Positions 9,008-19,194 of a DNA stretch of 64,000 nt are shown here, piece after piece. The stretch spans positions 744,001 to 808,000 of the forward strand of contig JAHBTK010000003.1 of assembly GCA_019638625.1 (NCBI GenBank), written 5' to 3'. Each line of letters begins with the position of its first letter. The stretch's first letter is position 1. The stretch is from Chitinophagaceae bacterium. GTDB taxonomy: Bacteria; Bacteroidota; Bacteroidia; Chitinophagales; Chitinophagaceae. Below the pieces are notes generated by a model. The model searched no databases. It was given only the letters and a program-made list of their open reading frames with translations, and was not told the origin of the DNA. A program made the translations under genes and the position numbers.

Positions 9008-9847
9008 ATGAGTGTTTCAGAAAGACTGGTCCTGGAATTCACGCGGCTCAAATTTTCACTTCTTACTGTTTACTCGCCTTCAAAAACCGCCGTTAAAGCA
9101 TTTGATCTGTTTTCCACTCCCCGCAAAAAAGCCCTTCCGGAAGGAGAACAGATGGAGAAAGCGGAAAAATGCCTGGTTGTTTCTAATAACCTGAACCTAA
9201 GCTTGTACCGGTGGGGGACGAACAATACAAAAAAAGTACTCATCCTCCACGGGTTTGAATCCGGAGCTACAAAATTCAGCGGCTATGTGGATCCGCTTCT
9301 GCAAAAAGGATATGAAGTACTGGCGCTGGACGCGCAGGCGCATGGCAGTAGCGAAGGAACCCGTATTACATTGCCTGGCTATGTTCAGAACATCAAAGAC
9401 ACTTATGCCCGGTACGGTCCTTTCGATGCCTATATTTCCCATTCGCTGGGCGCCTCGGCGGTTGCCCATTTTTTAGAAACACAGTCAGGGGGAGAAACTG
9501 CCAGGGTTGTGCTTATTGCCCCTTCCACTGAAGCAAGCTCTATTATCAACCGGTTTTATAATATCCTGAAGCTAAAAACGCCGGTCAGAAATCATTTTGA
9601 CCGGCTCGTGAAAGAAAGATCCGGTAATGCCGCGGGTTATTTTTCTGTTATAAGGGCATTGGGTAATATTCCGGCTCCTGTTCTTTGGATACACGATGAA
9701 GACGACGCGGTGACCCCTTTTTCCGATGCGGAGAAAGTAAAAGACCATGATTATCACCATGTTACTTTTTTATCCACCCGTGGACTCGGGCATAACCGGA
9801 TCTACAGGGATGATTCCGTAAAAAGCAGGATTTTCGGGTTTCTCTAA
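9008..9847 (+). CDS. Alpha/beta-hydrolase
   Basis: A 279-residue cytosolic hydrolase. After an N-terminal helix region the core starts at KKVLILHGFESG; the nucleophile elbow is SHSLGAS (serine near residue 147), the acid is in HDEDDAVTPF and the histidine in GLGHNRIYRD. This is the family layout of esterases/lysophospholipases; the substrate is not evident. It begins six bases after the tsaD stop and is probably co-transcribed with it. Confidence 0.82.
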   Translation: MSVSERLVLEFTRLKFSLLTVYSPSKTAVKAFDLFSTPRKKALPEGEQMEKAEKCLVVSNNLNLSLYRWGTNNTKKVLILHGFESGATKFSGYVDPLLQKGYEVLALDAQAHGSSEGTRITLPGYVQNIKDTYARYGPFDAYISHSLGASAVAHFLETQSGGETARVVLIAPSTEASSIINRFYNILKLKTPVRNHFDRLVKERSGNAAGYFSVIRALGNIPAPVLWIHDEDDAVTPFSDAEKVKDHDYHHVTFLSTRGLGHNRIYRDDSVKSRIFGFL

Positions 9848-9856
9848 GGCCTATTT

Positions 9857-9887
9857 TTTTGTCTTTTGCCTGTTTACTTTAATATTG
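9857..9887 (+). promoter_or_regulatory. Probable topA promoter
   Basis: A T-run ending in TTTG at 9861, an 18-nt spacer and TAATATTG at 9880-9887 (one mismatch to TAnnTTTG). This leaves a leader of about 130 nt before the topA ATG. Confidence 0.4.
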
Positions 9888-10022
9888 CAGTTTCTTAATT
9901 CGGGGTTCAAAAACCGCGAGGAGTCAGAATTTAGGGCCTTATTCCTTGATTTTCAATATTTTTATACCAATAAAGGAAATCAGAAAGCAATAATTTCCGG
10001 CTCTTTCAGTTTAACCAATACC

Positions 10023-12602
10023 ATGGCAAAAAATTTATTGATAGTTGAGTCTCCGGCAAAAGCCAAAACGATTGAAAAGATCCTGGGAAAGGATTTTGAG
10101 GTAAAAAGTTGTTATGGTCATATCCGCGACCTGGAGAAAAATGATATGGGTATTGATATCGGGAACAATTTTGAACCCCGGTATATCATTCCCGGCGAAA
10201 AGGAGAAAGTGGTGAAAGAACTCCGGGGACTGGCTAAAAAAAGCGAAGAAGTATGGCTGGCAACGGATGAGGACCGTGAAGGGGAAGCCATCAGCTGGCA
10301 TTTATGCGAGGTGCTGGGCCTGGACCCCTCAAAAACCAAACGTATTGTTTTTCATGAAATTACCAAGCCGGCAATCGAAACAGCCGTAAAGAATCCACGC
10401 TTACTGGATATGAACCTGGTAAACGCGCAACAGGCCCGCCGGATATTGGACCGGATCGTTGGTTTTGAGCTTTCTCCCGTATTGTGGCGCAAAATGAGCA
10501 TGCGGAATAACCTCAGCGCCGGAAGGGTACAAAGTGTGGCGGTGAGATTAATTGCTGAAAGAGAGAGGGAGATCAATGCTTTTGAACCGGTGAGCAGTTT
10601 TAAAATAGATGCCTGGTTCACGGCTAAAGACTTATCGGATAAGTCCATCAATTTTAAGGCGGAGGGCGCCAAATACAACTCCCCGGAAGATGCGGAAAAG
10701 TTTCTGCAAGGCTGTGTGGACGCTGGTTACAGTGTCAGAGATATACAGGTAAAACCCGGAAAACGCTCTCCCGCGCCGCCTTTTACCACATCCACCCTGC
10801 AGCAGGAAGCTTCCCGGAAGCTGGGGTATGGCGTAAGCCGTACCATGCTGATAGCCCAAAAGCTCTACGAGAACGGGTACATCACCTATATGCGTACAGA
10901 CAGCGTGAACCTGAGTGATACGGCGCTTGGCGATATCACCCGCACGGTGAAGGGTATGTATGGCGAAGAATATCACCAGTTCAGAAAATACAAGAACAGG
11001 AATGAAAGTGCGCAGGAAGCGCACGAAGCCATACGGCCGACCTATATGCAGAACCTGACGGTACCGGAAGCAGACTGGAAAAAACTGTATGAGCTGATCT
11101 GGAAAAGAACCATGGCCAGCCAGATGTCGGATGCGGAACTGGAAAAAACAACAGCCAATATCCTTATCTCCTCCAACAATAAAGAGTTGGTGGCCTCGGG
11201 CGAAGTACTCAAGTTTGACGGTTTTCTGAAGGTTTACCGCGAGGGAAGGGATGATGAAGACGATGAAGAAACCCAGGAAGGCATGTTACCGCCTTTAATC
11301 ATCGGGCAGGATCTTCCCCTGGTAGAAATGAAGGCTACCGAACGTTTCAGCCGGCCACAGCCGCGTTACACGGAAGCTTCTCTGGTGAAAAAACTGGAGG
11401 AACTGGGCATCGGCCGGCCCTCCACTTATGCCCCCACCATCTCCACCATTCTTAAAAGAGGGTATGTTGAAAAAAGGGATAAAGAAGGACTGATCAGAGA
11501 ATACCGGGTTTTTTTGCTGAAAAAAGACAATGTCAGTAAAAAGACCGAGAAAGAAACGACCGGGGCGGAAAAGTCCAAGCTTTTTCCTTCGGACCTGGGG
11601 CTGGTAGTTACTGACTTTTTAAAGCAGCATTTTGATGATATCATGGATTACGGGTTTACCGCCCGTATAGAGGGAGAGTTTGATGAAGTAGCGGAGGGAA
11701 AAATGAAATGGAATAAAATGCTGAATGACTTTTATGTTCCGTTCAAAAAAGACGTTGACAATACGATAGAAACCGCAGAAAGAATCAAAGGGGAGCGGGA
11801 ACTGGGTATAGACCCGGAAAGCGGGAAGCCGGTGGTTGCCAGGATGGGAAGATACGGACCCATGGTGCAGATCGGCAGCGCTGATGATGAAGAAAAGCCA
11901 AGGTTTGCGAAAATACAGGCCGGACAGAGCATTGAGACCATCACATTTGAAGAGGCCATGGACCTGTTCAAAATACAGGGAAGTTTTGGCGAATACGAAG
12001 GAAAGGAAGTCTCCGCAGGGGTGGGACGTTTTGGTCCCTATGTAAAATGGGGCGATGATTTTATCTCCATTCCACGGGGTACGGAATTATCTTCTGTAAA
12101 CCTGGATAAAGCTATTGGCTTTATAGAGGCCAAAAAGATCGCGGAAGCCCCTGTAGGCACATATGAAGGAAAGCCGGTTACAAAAGGCACGGGCAGGTTT
12201 GGTCCTTTTATCAAATGGGACGGGTTGTTCATTAATGTTCCCCGTCGTTACAATTTTGAAAAGCTGACGCAGCAGGATATGAATGAGCTGATCAGTGCGA
12301 AACTGGAAAAAGAAAGCAACCGGTATATACAACGCTGGGAAGATGAGAAGATATCGGTAGAAAATGCCCGATGGGGTCCCATTATTAAATTCGGAAAGAA
12401 AATTGTAAAACTTCCGAAAAAGGCAGACGATACCAAATACACTGCCGAGGACCTGAAAGAGGTTCCATTGGAAGAGATCAGGAAATTTATAGAAGCGGAG
12501 ATCCCGGGCGCTTTTGCCAAAAAAGAGAAAAAAGTGGCGGCAAAAAGGGCCCCCGGCAAAAAAGCCGCTCCCAAAAAGAAAGCTCCGGCAAAGAAGAAAT
12601 AG
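10023..12602 (+). CDS. topA: DNA topoisomerase I
   Basis: Type IA topoisomerase that relaxes negative supercoils. The 859-residue product starts MAKNLLIVESPAKAKT; the TOPRIM acidic motif ATDEDREGEA is near residue 80 and the active-site tyrosine is in YITYMRTDS near 288. Instead of zinc fingers, the C-terminus has four GRYGP/GRFGP-type repeats and a lysine/alanine-rich basic tail that should bind DNA. An in-frame extension to 9885 is open but lies across the promoter and has no family homology, so the ATG at 10023 is preferred. Confidence 0.97.
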   Translation: MAKNLLIVESPAKAKTIEKILGKDFEVKSCYGHIRDLEKNDMGIDIGNNFEPRYIIPGEKEKVVKELRGLAKKSEEVWLATDEDREGEAISWHLCEVLGLDPSKTKRIVFHEITKPAIETAVKNPRLLDMNLVNAQQARRILDRIVGFELSPVLWRKMSMRNNLSAGRVQSVAVRLIAEREREINAFEPVSSFKIDAWFTAKDLSDKSINFKAEGAKYNSPEDAEKFLQGCVDAGYSVRDIQVKPGKRSPAPPFTTSTLQQEASRKLGYGVSRTMLIAQKLYENGYITYMRTDSVNLSDTALGDITRTVKGMYGEEYHQFRKYKNRNESAQEAHEAIRPTYMQNLTVPEADWKKLYELIWKRTMASQMSDAELEKTTANILISSNNKELVASGEVLKFDGFLKVYREGRDDEDDEETQEGMLPPLIIGQDLPLVEMKATERFSRPQPRYTEASLVKKLEELGIGRPSTYAPTISTILKRGYVEKRDKEGLIREYRVFLLKKDNVSKKTEKETTGAEKSKLFPSDLGLVVTDFLKQHFDDIMDYGFTARIEGEFDEVAEGKMKWNKMLNDFYVPFKKDVDNTIETAERIKGERELGIDPESGKPVVARMGRYGPMVQIGSADDEEKPRFAKIQAGQSIETITFEEAMDLFKIQGSFGEYEGKEVSAGVGRFGPYVKWGDDFISIPRGTELSSVNLDKAIGFIEAKKIAEAPVGTYEGKPVTKGTGRFGPFIKWDGLFINVPRRYNFEKLTQQDMNELISAKLEKESNRYIQRWEDEKISVENARWGPIIKFGKKIVKLPKKADDTKYTAEDLKEVPLEEIRKFIEAEIPGAFAKKEKKVAAKRAPGKKAAPKKKAPAKKK

Positions 12603-12641
12603 GATTTCTCCAACCGCAACACCGGAAATATCATATAAAAA

Positions 12642-12682
12642 AGGCCTCCTGGAAAAGAAGCCTGGTGCATTTTAAAAATGCA
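12642..12682. terminator. Tandem hairpins after topA
   Basis: An A-run, then AGGCCTCC...GAAGCCT (about 7 bp; on the minus strand it is followed by six Ts), then TGCATTTT/AAAATGCA around one base. The remaining sequence to 12968 shows no gene I can support. Confidence 0.45.
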
Positions 12683-12968
12683 TTGCATGAGCAAACCGCG
12701 TTTGATCAGCCTTGTGGTTGAACCTGGCTGAAAATGAATTTAAGCAGGAAAAATTTCTATCCCTTATTGGGATTAATTGGTTTGGATTATCTCGCAAACA
12801 GAAATAAACTGTCACCCCTCCAAAGAACGGATTATATCACGTCGTCAGTAAAGCCTCACTGTAATAGGCAGTTTCAACAACGATATTCCAGGTAGTCAGG
12901 ATAGCCGATCATATCGATGCTCTTAATTTCAAAGCAGTAGAATTTCTTTGCAGGCGCTACATATGGCC

Positions 12969-12999
12969 TTGTTAAAGCCAATGAAAGACCTTATATTTA
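12969..12999 (+). promoter_or_regulatory. Promoter of the TPR histidine kinase gene
   Basis: TTG, a 20-nt spacer and TATATTTA (one mismatch to TAnnTTTG) ending three bases before the ATG at 13003; again nearly leaderless. Confidence 0.45.
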
Positions 13000-13002
13000 A
13001 TT

Positions 13003-14865
13003 ATGCTGATACGGGTCATAATTGTTTTCCTGTTAGCTGTATCTTTTGCTAAAGGATATACGCAACCCCGTTTTAAAAACAAAAATGACTCGCTGTTGTT
13101 TGCACAGGCAGATTCCGCTTTTGCATCGGCTTCCCGGTATGCTGATTCGATGCTTTTGTTTACCAAAGTATTGTTATCAAAAACAACATCTTCTACGGGC
13201 AACCTGTCTTTGGCCAATATTCACAATGCGATGGGCTGGGCATACCTGCACACAGGGTTCCTTGATTCTTCCGTAAACAGCCTGTATACCGCGTGGCAGC
13301 TTTTTGGCAAGGCCAACGACACCAATGGTATTATCAGGGCCTGCATTAATATTGCAGAGGTATATACCAAACAAAATAAAATCGCAAACGCCCTGCAATA
13401 TCTCACACAGGCAGATTCGCTGTGCATAGCAACCGGCAATATTCCTTATCATACCAATGTACAACGGCAACTGGGCGTTGTATACCGGGAAGCAAAAGAT
13501 TATACACGGGCCGCTGCGTACCTGAATGGCGCCCTTGCAGGATTTTTACAACTGGAGGATCATTTCCGGTATGTCAGCACCGGCATCAGCCTGAGTATTT
13601 TGTACAGGTATTTAAAATTACCGGATAGCAGCCTGCACATTTTACATCAATGCAATGCTATCGCTTCCAGGCAGGATTCGCCCTATCAATCGGCAATGAT
13701 ACAGGAGCATCTTGCAGAAAGCTATTATCAAAAGGAACTTTTCAGCAAAGCGCTGGAGCATTATTCCAGTGCCTATACCACTTTCAAAAAACTCACCAAC
13801 AAGGGTGATATGGCGTATGAAGCCATGAATATGGGAAAGACTTTATGGAAACTGAAAAAGCCTGCAGACGCAGAAAAATATTTTACCGAAGCGTATCACA
13901 TCAGCGATACGCTTAAAATGCTAAACTTTCAATATGACATTGCCCAAATGCTTGCCGATATGCATAGTGAAAGCGGCAACTGGCAGAAAGCGTATCAATA
14001 CCGGAACAATGCAGCGGTGTTGAGAGATTCTATTGATCTTTCCGGACAGATAAAGCTTACCAATGAATTGAAGGAGAAGTTTGAAACGGAGAAAAAAGAA
14101 AATGAAATTGCCTTATTAAAAACACAAAACCTGCTGACTGAAGCTGATAACAGGAAAAACCGGTTGTTGCAGTATCTTTTTGGGGTGCTTTTTGTTACCT
14201 CGGTGCTAATGGGCTGGTTGTTGTTTAACCGTGCGCGTATTAAAAGAAAGCTGAATGAACAATTGCTGCGTAACCAGATAGCAGGTGACCTGCACGATGA
14301 TGTAGGATCAACGCTTTCGGTAATAGATATCAGCAGCCGCATAGCGCTTGCTAAAAAAGAGGAACCGGCTGTTGTTTCCGAACAACTGGAAAAGATCAGG
14401 CAGTATGCTACCAGCACAATGGAAAGCATGAGTGATATAGTGTGGTCGGTAAACCCGGGCAATGATAACCTTGAAAGCGTGATGACGCGTGTGTGTGAAT
14501 TTGCCGCAGAGGTATGCGAACCTTTGCATATACAAATGGAAATAAGCAGGGAAAAGGGGTTAGACAGCGTATTACTCAACGCCAATAAACGCAGGCATGT
14601 TCTATTGCTGTGTAAAGAGATTATCAATAACGCGGTAAAATACAGCGGTTGCACCTTGCTGCAGGTAAACAGCAAAGTTGCCAATAGTAATGTGATACAG
14701 ATAACCATTAGCGATAACGGAAGCGGGTTTAACCCGGAAACCGTAAAAAAAGGGAATGGGTTAAACAATTTGAAAACACGAGCGGCAGCCCTGGGAGGCA
14801 ACCTTACTTTGAATTCCGCAGCAGGTAAAGGTACTTCTGTTCAATTTGAATTTCCTGCAGGCTAA
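13003..14865 (+). CDS. TPR-containing sensor histidine kinase
   Basis: A 620-residue inner-membrane kinase. It has a signal peptide (residues 1-18), a periplasmic array of tetratricopeptide repeats to about residue 345, a short coiled coil, one transmembrane helix near 390-410, and a cytoplasmic NarL-type HisKA_3 domain with the phospho-accepting histidine near 431 (DLHDDVGSTLS). The HATPase domain follows with NNAVKYSG, DNGSGF and GNGLNNL. The response regulator gene starts 65 nt downstream and is the obvious partner. TPRs of this kind bind peptide or protein ligands; the signal is unknown. Confidence 0.92.
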   Translation: MLIRVIIVFLLAVSFAKGYTQPRFKNKNDSLLFAQADSAFASASRYADSMLLFTKVLLSKTTSSTGNLSLANIHNAMGWAYLHTGFLDSSVNSLYTAWQLFGKANDTNGIIRACINIAEVYTKQNKIANALQYLTQADSLCIATGNIPYHTNVQRQLGVVYREAKDYTRAAAYLNGALAGFLQLEDHFRYVSTGISLSILYRYLKLPDSSLHILHQCNAIASRQDSPYQSAMIQEHLAESYYQKELFSKALEHYSSAYTTFKKLTNKGDMAYEAMNMGKTLWKLKKPADAEKYFTEAYHISDTLKMLNFQYDIAQMLADMHSESGNWQKAYQYRNNAAVLRDSIDLSGQIKLTNELKEKFETEKKENEIALLKTQNLLTEADNRKNRLLQYLFGVLFVTSVLMGWLLFNRARIKRKLNEQLLRNQIAGDLHDDVGSTLSVIDISSRIALAKKEEPAVVSEQLEKIRQYATSTMESMSDIVWSVNPGNDNLESVMTRVCEFAAEVCEPLHIQMEISREKGLDSVLLNANKRRHVLLLCKEIINNAVKYSGCTLLQVNSKVANSNVIQITISDNGSGFNPETVKKGNGLNNLKTRAAALGGNLTLNSAAGKGTSVQFEFPAG

Positions 14866-14930
14866 GGTATTTGCCATCACCCTAAATGGGGAGGTGCAGG
14901 TAGTTTTTTGATACTAACTTTACGATTTGT

Positions 14931-15551
14931 ATGCCAATCACAATCCATATTTATGATGACAACGCCGCCCTCAGGCAGAGCCTGGAACAATTGCTTGACC
15001 TGTCGGGAGAGTTTATAGTAACCGGTAGCTTTGATCAGTTTGTACAACCCTCAGCAGATGCAATGCCCGATATAATTTTAATGGATATTGATATGCCCGG
15101 TACTTCGGGCATAGAAGGAGTTAGAAAAATCAGGGAAACCAACAAGAAAGTGCCCATCATTATGCTTACGGTTTTTGATGACAATGCCCATATACTGGAA
15201 GCGATATGCGCCGGCGCTTCGGGATATCTGTTAAAAAAAAGTATTTCAGAAAAACTCGTTCCTTCCATAAAAGAAATGATCGCAGAAGGCGCTACGCTTA
15301 GTCCTTCGGTAGCCAAAATGATCATACAGGCAATGCAGAAAACTTCTCCGAAAGAGCAGTATCATTTCAGCAGCCGCGAAAAAGAAATACTCGAATGGCT
15401 TTGTAAAGGCAATAGTTATAAAATGATTGCCGCAGGGCTTAATATTTCTTTTGAAACCGTGCGCACCCATATTAAACATATTTACGAAAAGCTGCAGGTG
15501 CGTTCGGCTACGGAAGCCGTTAGCAAAGCCATCAACGAAAAGCTTATCTGA
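14931..15551 (+). CDS. NarL/LuxR-family response regulator
   Basis: The 206-residue product has a receiver domain with phospho-acceptor Asp52 (ILMDIDMPG), the Thr and Lys of the switch (MLTVFD, YLLKKS), and a C-terminal LuxR-type helix-turn-helix (SREKEILEWLCKG through FETVRTHIKHIYEKL). It is paired with the TPR kinase directly upstream. The ELWxxDGT and FISUMP genes downstream in the same direction are candidate targets, by position only. Confidence 0.93.
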   Translation: MPITIHIYDDNAALRQSLEQLLDLSGEFIVTGSFDQFVQPSADAMPDIILMDIDMPGTSGIEGVRKIRETNKKVPIIMLTVFDDNAHILEAICAGASGYLLKKSISEKLVPSIKEMIAEGATLSPSVAKMIIQAMQKTSPKEQYHFSSREKEILEWLCKGNSYKMIAAGLNISFETVRTHIKHIYEKLQVRSATEAVSKAINEKLI

Positions 15552-15671
15552 GACAGGCAAAATATCTTTCCCTTCTTAATTTTCACTTTTGTAACTAGGT
15601 ACAAACATCCCCATTTTTGGGGTTGCGCCATTTTAATCTTAGTCGAAATTTTGTTGGATAAATGATACATC

Positions 15672-17468
15672 ATGCAACAAAATATCCGTAGTGGAATTTT
15701 TAGCTTTTTCTGCCTGGTATATGCCTTAACGGCTTTATCGCAGGTTACTGCTACAGTTGTAAAAGATATTCGCCCCGGTGGTGTGGGCAGCGAACCCAAA
15801 TTCCTTACTTTATATAACAATGCAATCTATTTCAGCGCTGTTGATGGTGTACATGGCAGGGAATTGTGGAAGTCGGATGGAACGGAAGCCGGAACGGTGA
15901 TGGTAAAAGATATTAGGCCGGGCAGCAATGGGTCAGATCCGGAATGGCTTACGGTGAGCAATGGTTTCCTGTACTTTTCGGCCAATAATGGAACAAATGG
16001 CGGTGAGCTATGGCGAAGCAACGGAACAGCGGACGGTACACAAATGGTAAAAGACATTATGCCCGGCAGCGGTCATACTTATCCGGGATCGTTGGCCGAT
16101 GTGAACGGCGTACTTTACTTCGCCGTTACAACAACCAGTATTTCTTCCGGGACCCGTGGCTTATGGAAAACGGATGGTACGGAGACAGGTACTGTATTAG
16201 TGGCCACCCCGGCAGGCGCCGGCATCAGTACACCGATGGATCTGGTGAACGTAAACGGAACTCTTTATTTCATCGACACCTGGTCAAGCCTTCCTCCAGG
16301 CAGCACTTTATGGAAGAGCAACGGAACCGAAGCCGGCACAGTTCAGGTATCGACCAATGCGACCCGATTTCCTTATGGTATCGGTCCTGCGTATCTCACC
16401 GCATTCAACAATGAAGTGTATTTTGAGGCAAAAGTTGACGGCGAAGACGGTGCAGGACTATGGAAAAGTGACGGCACGGAAGCGGGAACAGAGATGGTGA
16501 AAGATATGGATATCAACAGCATCAATGGGGGTGTGCAGCATCTCACAAATATCAACAATACGCTTTATTTTTCTGGCTTTCCGGGAGCTTCTGCAAATGC
16601 TGAACTTTGGAAAAGCGATGGTACTACGGGTGGTACTATGTTTGTAAAAGATATTAATCCCGGATCACCTGGTTCTAATTCTTCAAATTTTACAGATCAC
16701 GCCGGCATGGTTTATTTTGTCGCCAATACCGCCGGTTATGGATATGAAATTTGGCGGACAAATGGAACAGAAACAGGAACTGTATTGGTTGCCGACCTGT
16801 ATCCGGGAGCAGGAAGTACCTTTCCGAATGTTTCTATAGGCGGCAGGGTACTTATCTCACTTAACGGTAACCTGTATTTTCGTGGCGTTCTGGACAACGG
16901 ACTTGGAGAGGAGTTGTATAAATTAAGTGAAACGATTTTGCCTGTGAGGTGGGAAGAACTGGACATTGATTGCCAGGCAGGTTCACCCCGGCTTAACTGG
17001 AAGACAGCTACAGAAATAAATACCAAAGATTTTATTGTTCAGGCAAGTGCCGATGCTGCAAACTGGTATAATCTGGATACCGTTGCCGCTGCCGGGAACA
17101 GCAGCACAATCCGTTCTTATCAGTATGTTGAGAATAGCACGCAAAATAATTACCGGTATTACAGACTTGCACAAAGAGATCTGGACGGGCGGAAAAATTA
17201 TTCATCGGTATTAAATACTACTTGTGGAAAAACAGAAGCGTTACTGACTTTATTTCCTAACCCGGCGGGCAATATCATCACTTTATCAGGCATTGCCAAC
17301 AGAGATATAGGCCTTGTAGAAGTATTTGATATAGCCGGAAAAAGGGTGCTGCTTTCCGATAACCGGAAAACAATAGTTGACATAAGCAGGCTGGGCAAAG
17401 GATCCTACATTTTAAGATTGATAAAGACAGATGGCGATACTATAAGCAGGAGGTTTATAAAGCAGTAG
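15672..17468 (+). CDS. ELWxxDGT-repeat protein with type IX secretion domain
   Basis: A 598-residue secreted protein. After a signal peptide (to about residue 24) come seven repeats of roughly 50-60 residues built around [E/G/T][L/I]W[K/R][S/T][D/N]GT, the ELWxxDGT family, which forms beta-propeller-like structures. A beta-sandwich linker follows from about residue 425. The end (LFPNPAGNIITLSG...GKGSYILRL) is a type A T9SS sorting domain, so the protein should cross the outer membrane through type IX secretion and be released or surface-anchored. Ligand unknown. Confidence 0.9.
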   Translation: MQQNIRSGIFSFFCLVYALTALSQVTATVVKDIRPGGVGSEPKFLTLYNNAIYFSAVDGVHGRELWKSDGTEAGTVMVKDIRPGSNGSDPEWLTVSNGFLYFSANNGTNGGELWRSNGTADGTQMVKDIMPGSGHTYPGSLADVNGVLYFAVTTTSISSGTRGLWKTDGTETGTVLVATPAGAGISTPMDLVNVNGTLYFIDTWSSLPPGSTLWKSNGTEAGTVQVSTNATRFPYGIGPAYLTAFNNEVYFEAKVDGEDGAGLWKSDGTEAGTEMVKDMDINSINGGVQHLTNINNTLYFSGFPGASANAELWKSDGTTGGTMFVKDINPGSPGSNSSNFTDHAGMVYFVANTAGYGYEIWRTNGTETGTVLVADLYPGAGSTFPNVSIGGRVLISLNGNLYFRGVLDNGLGEELYKLSETILPVRWEELDIDCQAGSPRLNWKTATEINTKDFIVQASADAANWYNLDTVAAAGNSSTIRSYQYVENSTQNNYRYYRLAQRDLDGRKNYSSVLNTTCGKTEALLTLFPNPAGNIITLSGIANRDIGLVEVFDIAGKRVLLSDNRKTIVDISRLGKGSYILRLIKTDGDTISRRFIKQ

Positions 17469-17547
17469 TTCTGATACGATATATTCCACAATGGTCCCAA
17501 TGAAATCTTTTGAATAAAACGTCAATCAGTTTTAAAAATTAAATCAA

Positions 17548-18261
17548 ATGAGCACTCTACAAAAATTTCCGGCAATTACGATGATAATAATTATCCTGGC
17601 ATTCCTGTCATGTAACAAAAATAATGCCCCCGACGAGGATGATGGCCCCGGAGGAACGGGTACTGTTACAGACGTAGACGGCAATGTATACAAAACTATT
17701 AAGATCGGCAACCAGGTGTGGATGGCCGAGAACCTGAATGTGACCCATTATAATGATGGTGTAGACATATACAACGCTACCGCCTCTGCAACAAACCCCG
17801 ACTCGTGGATAGAGCGTACGGGCGGGCTCCGCTGCTATTACGACAACGAACAGAATAACGGGAATATATACGGGCAACTTTATAACTGGGAAGCGATAAA
17901 AACCGGTAAACTGGCTCCCAAGGGCTGGCATATACCTACAAGAGCAGAATGGGAAGCACTGACTGAATTTTTGGGCGGGGAGAATACTGCCGGCGTGAAG
18001 CTAAAAGCAACTACTTCGTGGAATGCGGGATCAACCCATCCGGGAGATAACAGCAGTGGTTTTGCGGCTTTGGCGGCAGGTGGACGCAGCAGCCACCTGG
18101 GAATATTTGCAGGCAAAGGAACTACCGCAGGTTTCTGGTCATCCACCAAACAAGGGGAATTTTTATATTCCTATATTTTAACACTCAATTCTGCCGCGGT
18201 AACTTTTTTTAATACCACATCTGAAAAAGAAGGGCTTTCTGTACGTTGTGTAAAGAATTAA
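17548..18261 (+). CDS. FISUMP-domain lipoprotein
   Basis: A 237-residue lipoprotein: hydrophobic signal with lipobox FLSC near residue 22, an Asp/Gly-rich linker, then the Fibrobacter succinogenes major paralogous domain (VYKTIKIGNQVWMAENLNV, then GWHIPTRAEWEAL and a C-terminal SVRCVK). The domain is common in secreted Bacteroidota and Fibrobacter proteins; no enzymatic role is established. It follows the ELWxxDGT gene by 79 nt. Confidence 0.88.
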   Translation: MSTLQKFPAITMIIIILAFLSCNKNNAPDEDDGPGGTGTVTDVDGNVYKTIKIGNQVWMAENLNVTHYNDGVDIYNATASATNPDSWIERTGGLRCYYDNEQNNGNIYGQLYNWEAIKTGKLAPKGWHIPTRAEWEALTEFLGGENTAGVKLKATTSWNAGSTHPGDNSSGFAALAAGGRSSHLGIFAGKGTTAGFWSSTKQGEFLYSYILTLNSAAVTFFNTTSEKEGLSVRCVKN

Positions 18262-18378
18262 TTGGAACCACGGAATAGGTATGCTTATTTAATAGATATT
18301 ATAAAAATATGATATATTTTAATTGCGGTAGAATTGCTCTGCCACAAATGCACGAATTTCTGTGCATGGCATTAACCC

Positions 18379-18951
18379 TTAACTTTTATAATATCCCGTT
18401 CTTTCTATTTCCGCCTGTACCACATCCGGTACCAGGTAACGAATGGATTTCCCATCCCGCACCATATTCCGGATTTCGGTAGCGGAGATCTGCAACAAAG
18501 GAGCATTCAACACATTGACCAGACCTTTAGCATCATCCGCTATTTCAAACCCGGGACGTTTGTATACGATCAGCGGATAGTTTTTTAGAATGACTTCCGC
18601 ATTCTTCCACTTGTGCAGGTTTTGATAACTGTCGCTGCCCATTATCACCGAGAACCGGTGAGCAGGATATTTTTCACCCAGGTATGCCAGGGTATCCACC
18701 GTGTAAGAAGGCCGGGGCAGGTGAAACTCTATATCTGAAGCTTTCAGGTCATCCTCTCCTTCTATAGCCAGGCGCACCAGGTGCAGTCTTTGATACTCAT
18801 TCAATAATGCGGAAGATTCCTTAAAGGGATTCTGTGGGCTGACCACAAACCAAACCTGGTCCAGGCTGGTATGCTGGGATATGAATTTTGCAATGATGAG
18901 ATGCCCGATATGTATAGGATTAAAAGAACCGAAGTACAAACCAATATTCAT
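18379..18951 (-). CDS. nadD: Nicotinate-nucleotide adenylyltransferase NadD
   Basis: NadD adenylates nicotinate mononucleotide in NAD synthesis. The 190-residue product shows the nucleotidyltransferase signature GLYFGSFNPIHIGHL at its start and the ISATEIRNMVRDG motif near the C-terminus. A GTG one codon upstream (18954) is an alternative start. It begins about 20 nt after feoA on the same strand and is probably co-transcribed with it. The NAD-pathway gene nadA is 3.4 kb away. Confidence 0.95.
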   Translation of the reverse strand: MNIGLYFGSFNPIHIGHLIIAKFISQHTSLDQVWFVVSPQNPFKESSALLNEYQRLHLVRLAIEGEDDLKASDIEFHLPRPSYTVDTLAYLGEKYPAHRFSVIMGSDSYQNLHKWKNAEVILKNYPLIVYKRPGFEIADDAKGLVNVLNAPLLQISATEIRNMVRDGKSIRYLVPDVVQAEIERTGYYKS

Positions 18952-18970
18952 CACATAGAATTACCGATGA

Positions 18971-19189
18971 TCATTCCACCCAGATATGCTCTGCTTCATT
19001 TAACCGCAAACTTAATTGATATCCTGCTATGTGAACAGATATGGGGTCGCCGAGCGGAGCTATTTTTTCTACCTTTACGGTCTCCCCGGGGATGAAGCCC
19101 ATTTCCATCAGTTTCAACAAATAATCGCTTTCTGCCACTTCCTTCACAAGTACAGTGGTTCCGGGAGGTATTTCGGAGAGTTTTTTCAT
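18971..19189 (-). CDS. FeoA-domain protein
   Basis: A 72-residue SH3-like FeoA protein (LMEMGFIPGETVKVEKIAP is the core). In ferrous-iron uptake FeoA partners the FeoB GTPase permease, but no feoB is beside it; the next gene is nadD. Stand-alone FeoA domains also occur as regulators, so an iron-uptake role is inference. The -7 box ends five bases before the ATG. Confidence 0.85.
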   Translation of the reverse strand: MKKLSEIPPGTTVLVKEVAESDYLLKLMEMGFIPGETVKVEKIAPLGDPISVHIAGYQLSLRLNEAEHIWVE

Positions 19190-19194
19190 ATCCG

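Noticed and set aside
9885..10022. 46-codon N-terminal extension of topoisomerase I
   Set aside because: It lies across the probable promoter and outside the conserved start MAKNLLIVESPAKAKT.
12734..12895. Short frame MNLSRKNFYPLLG... between topA and the kinase gene
   Set aside because: About 53 codons, no promoter or family, and composition unlike nearby genes.
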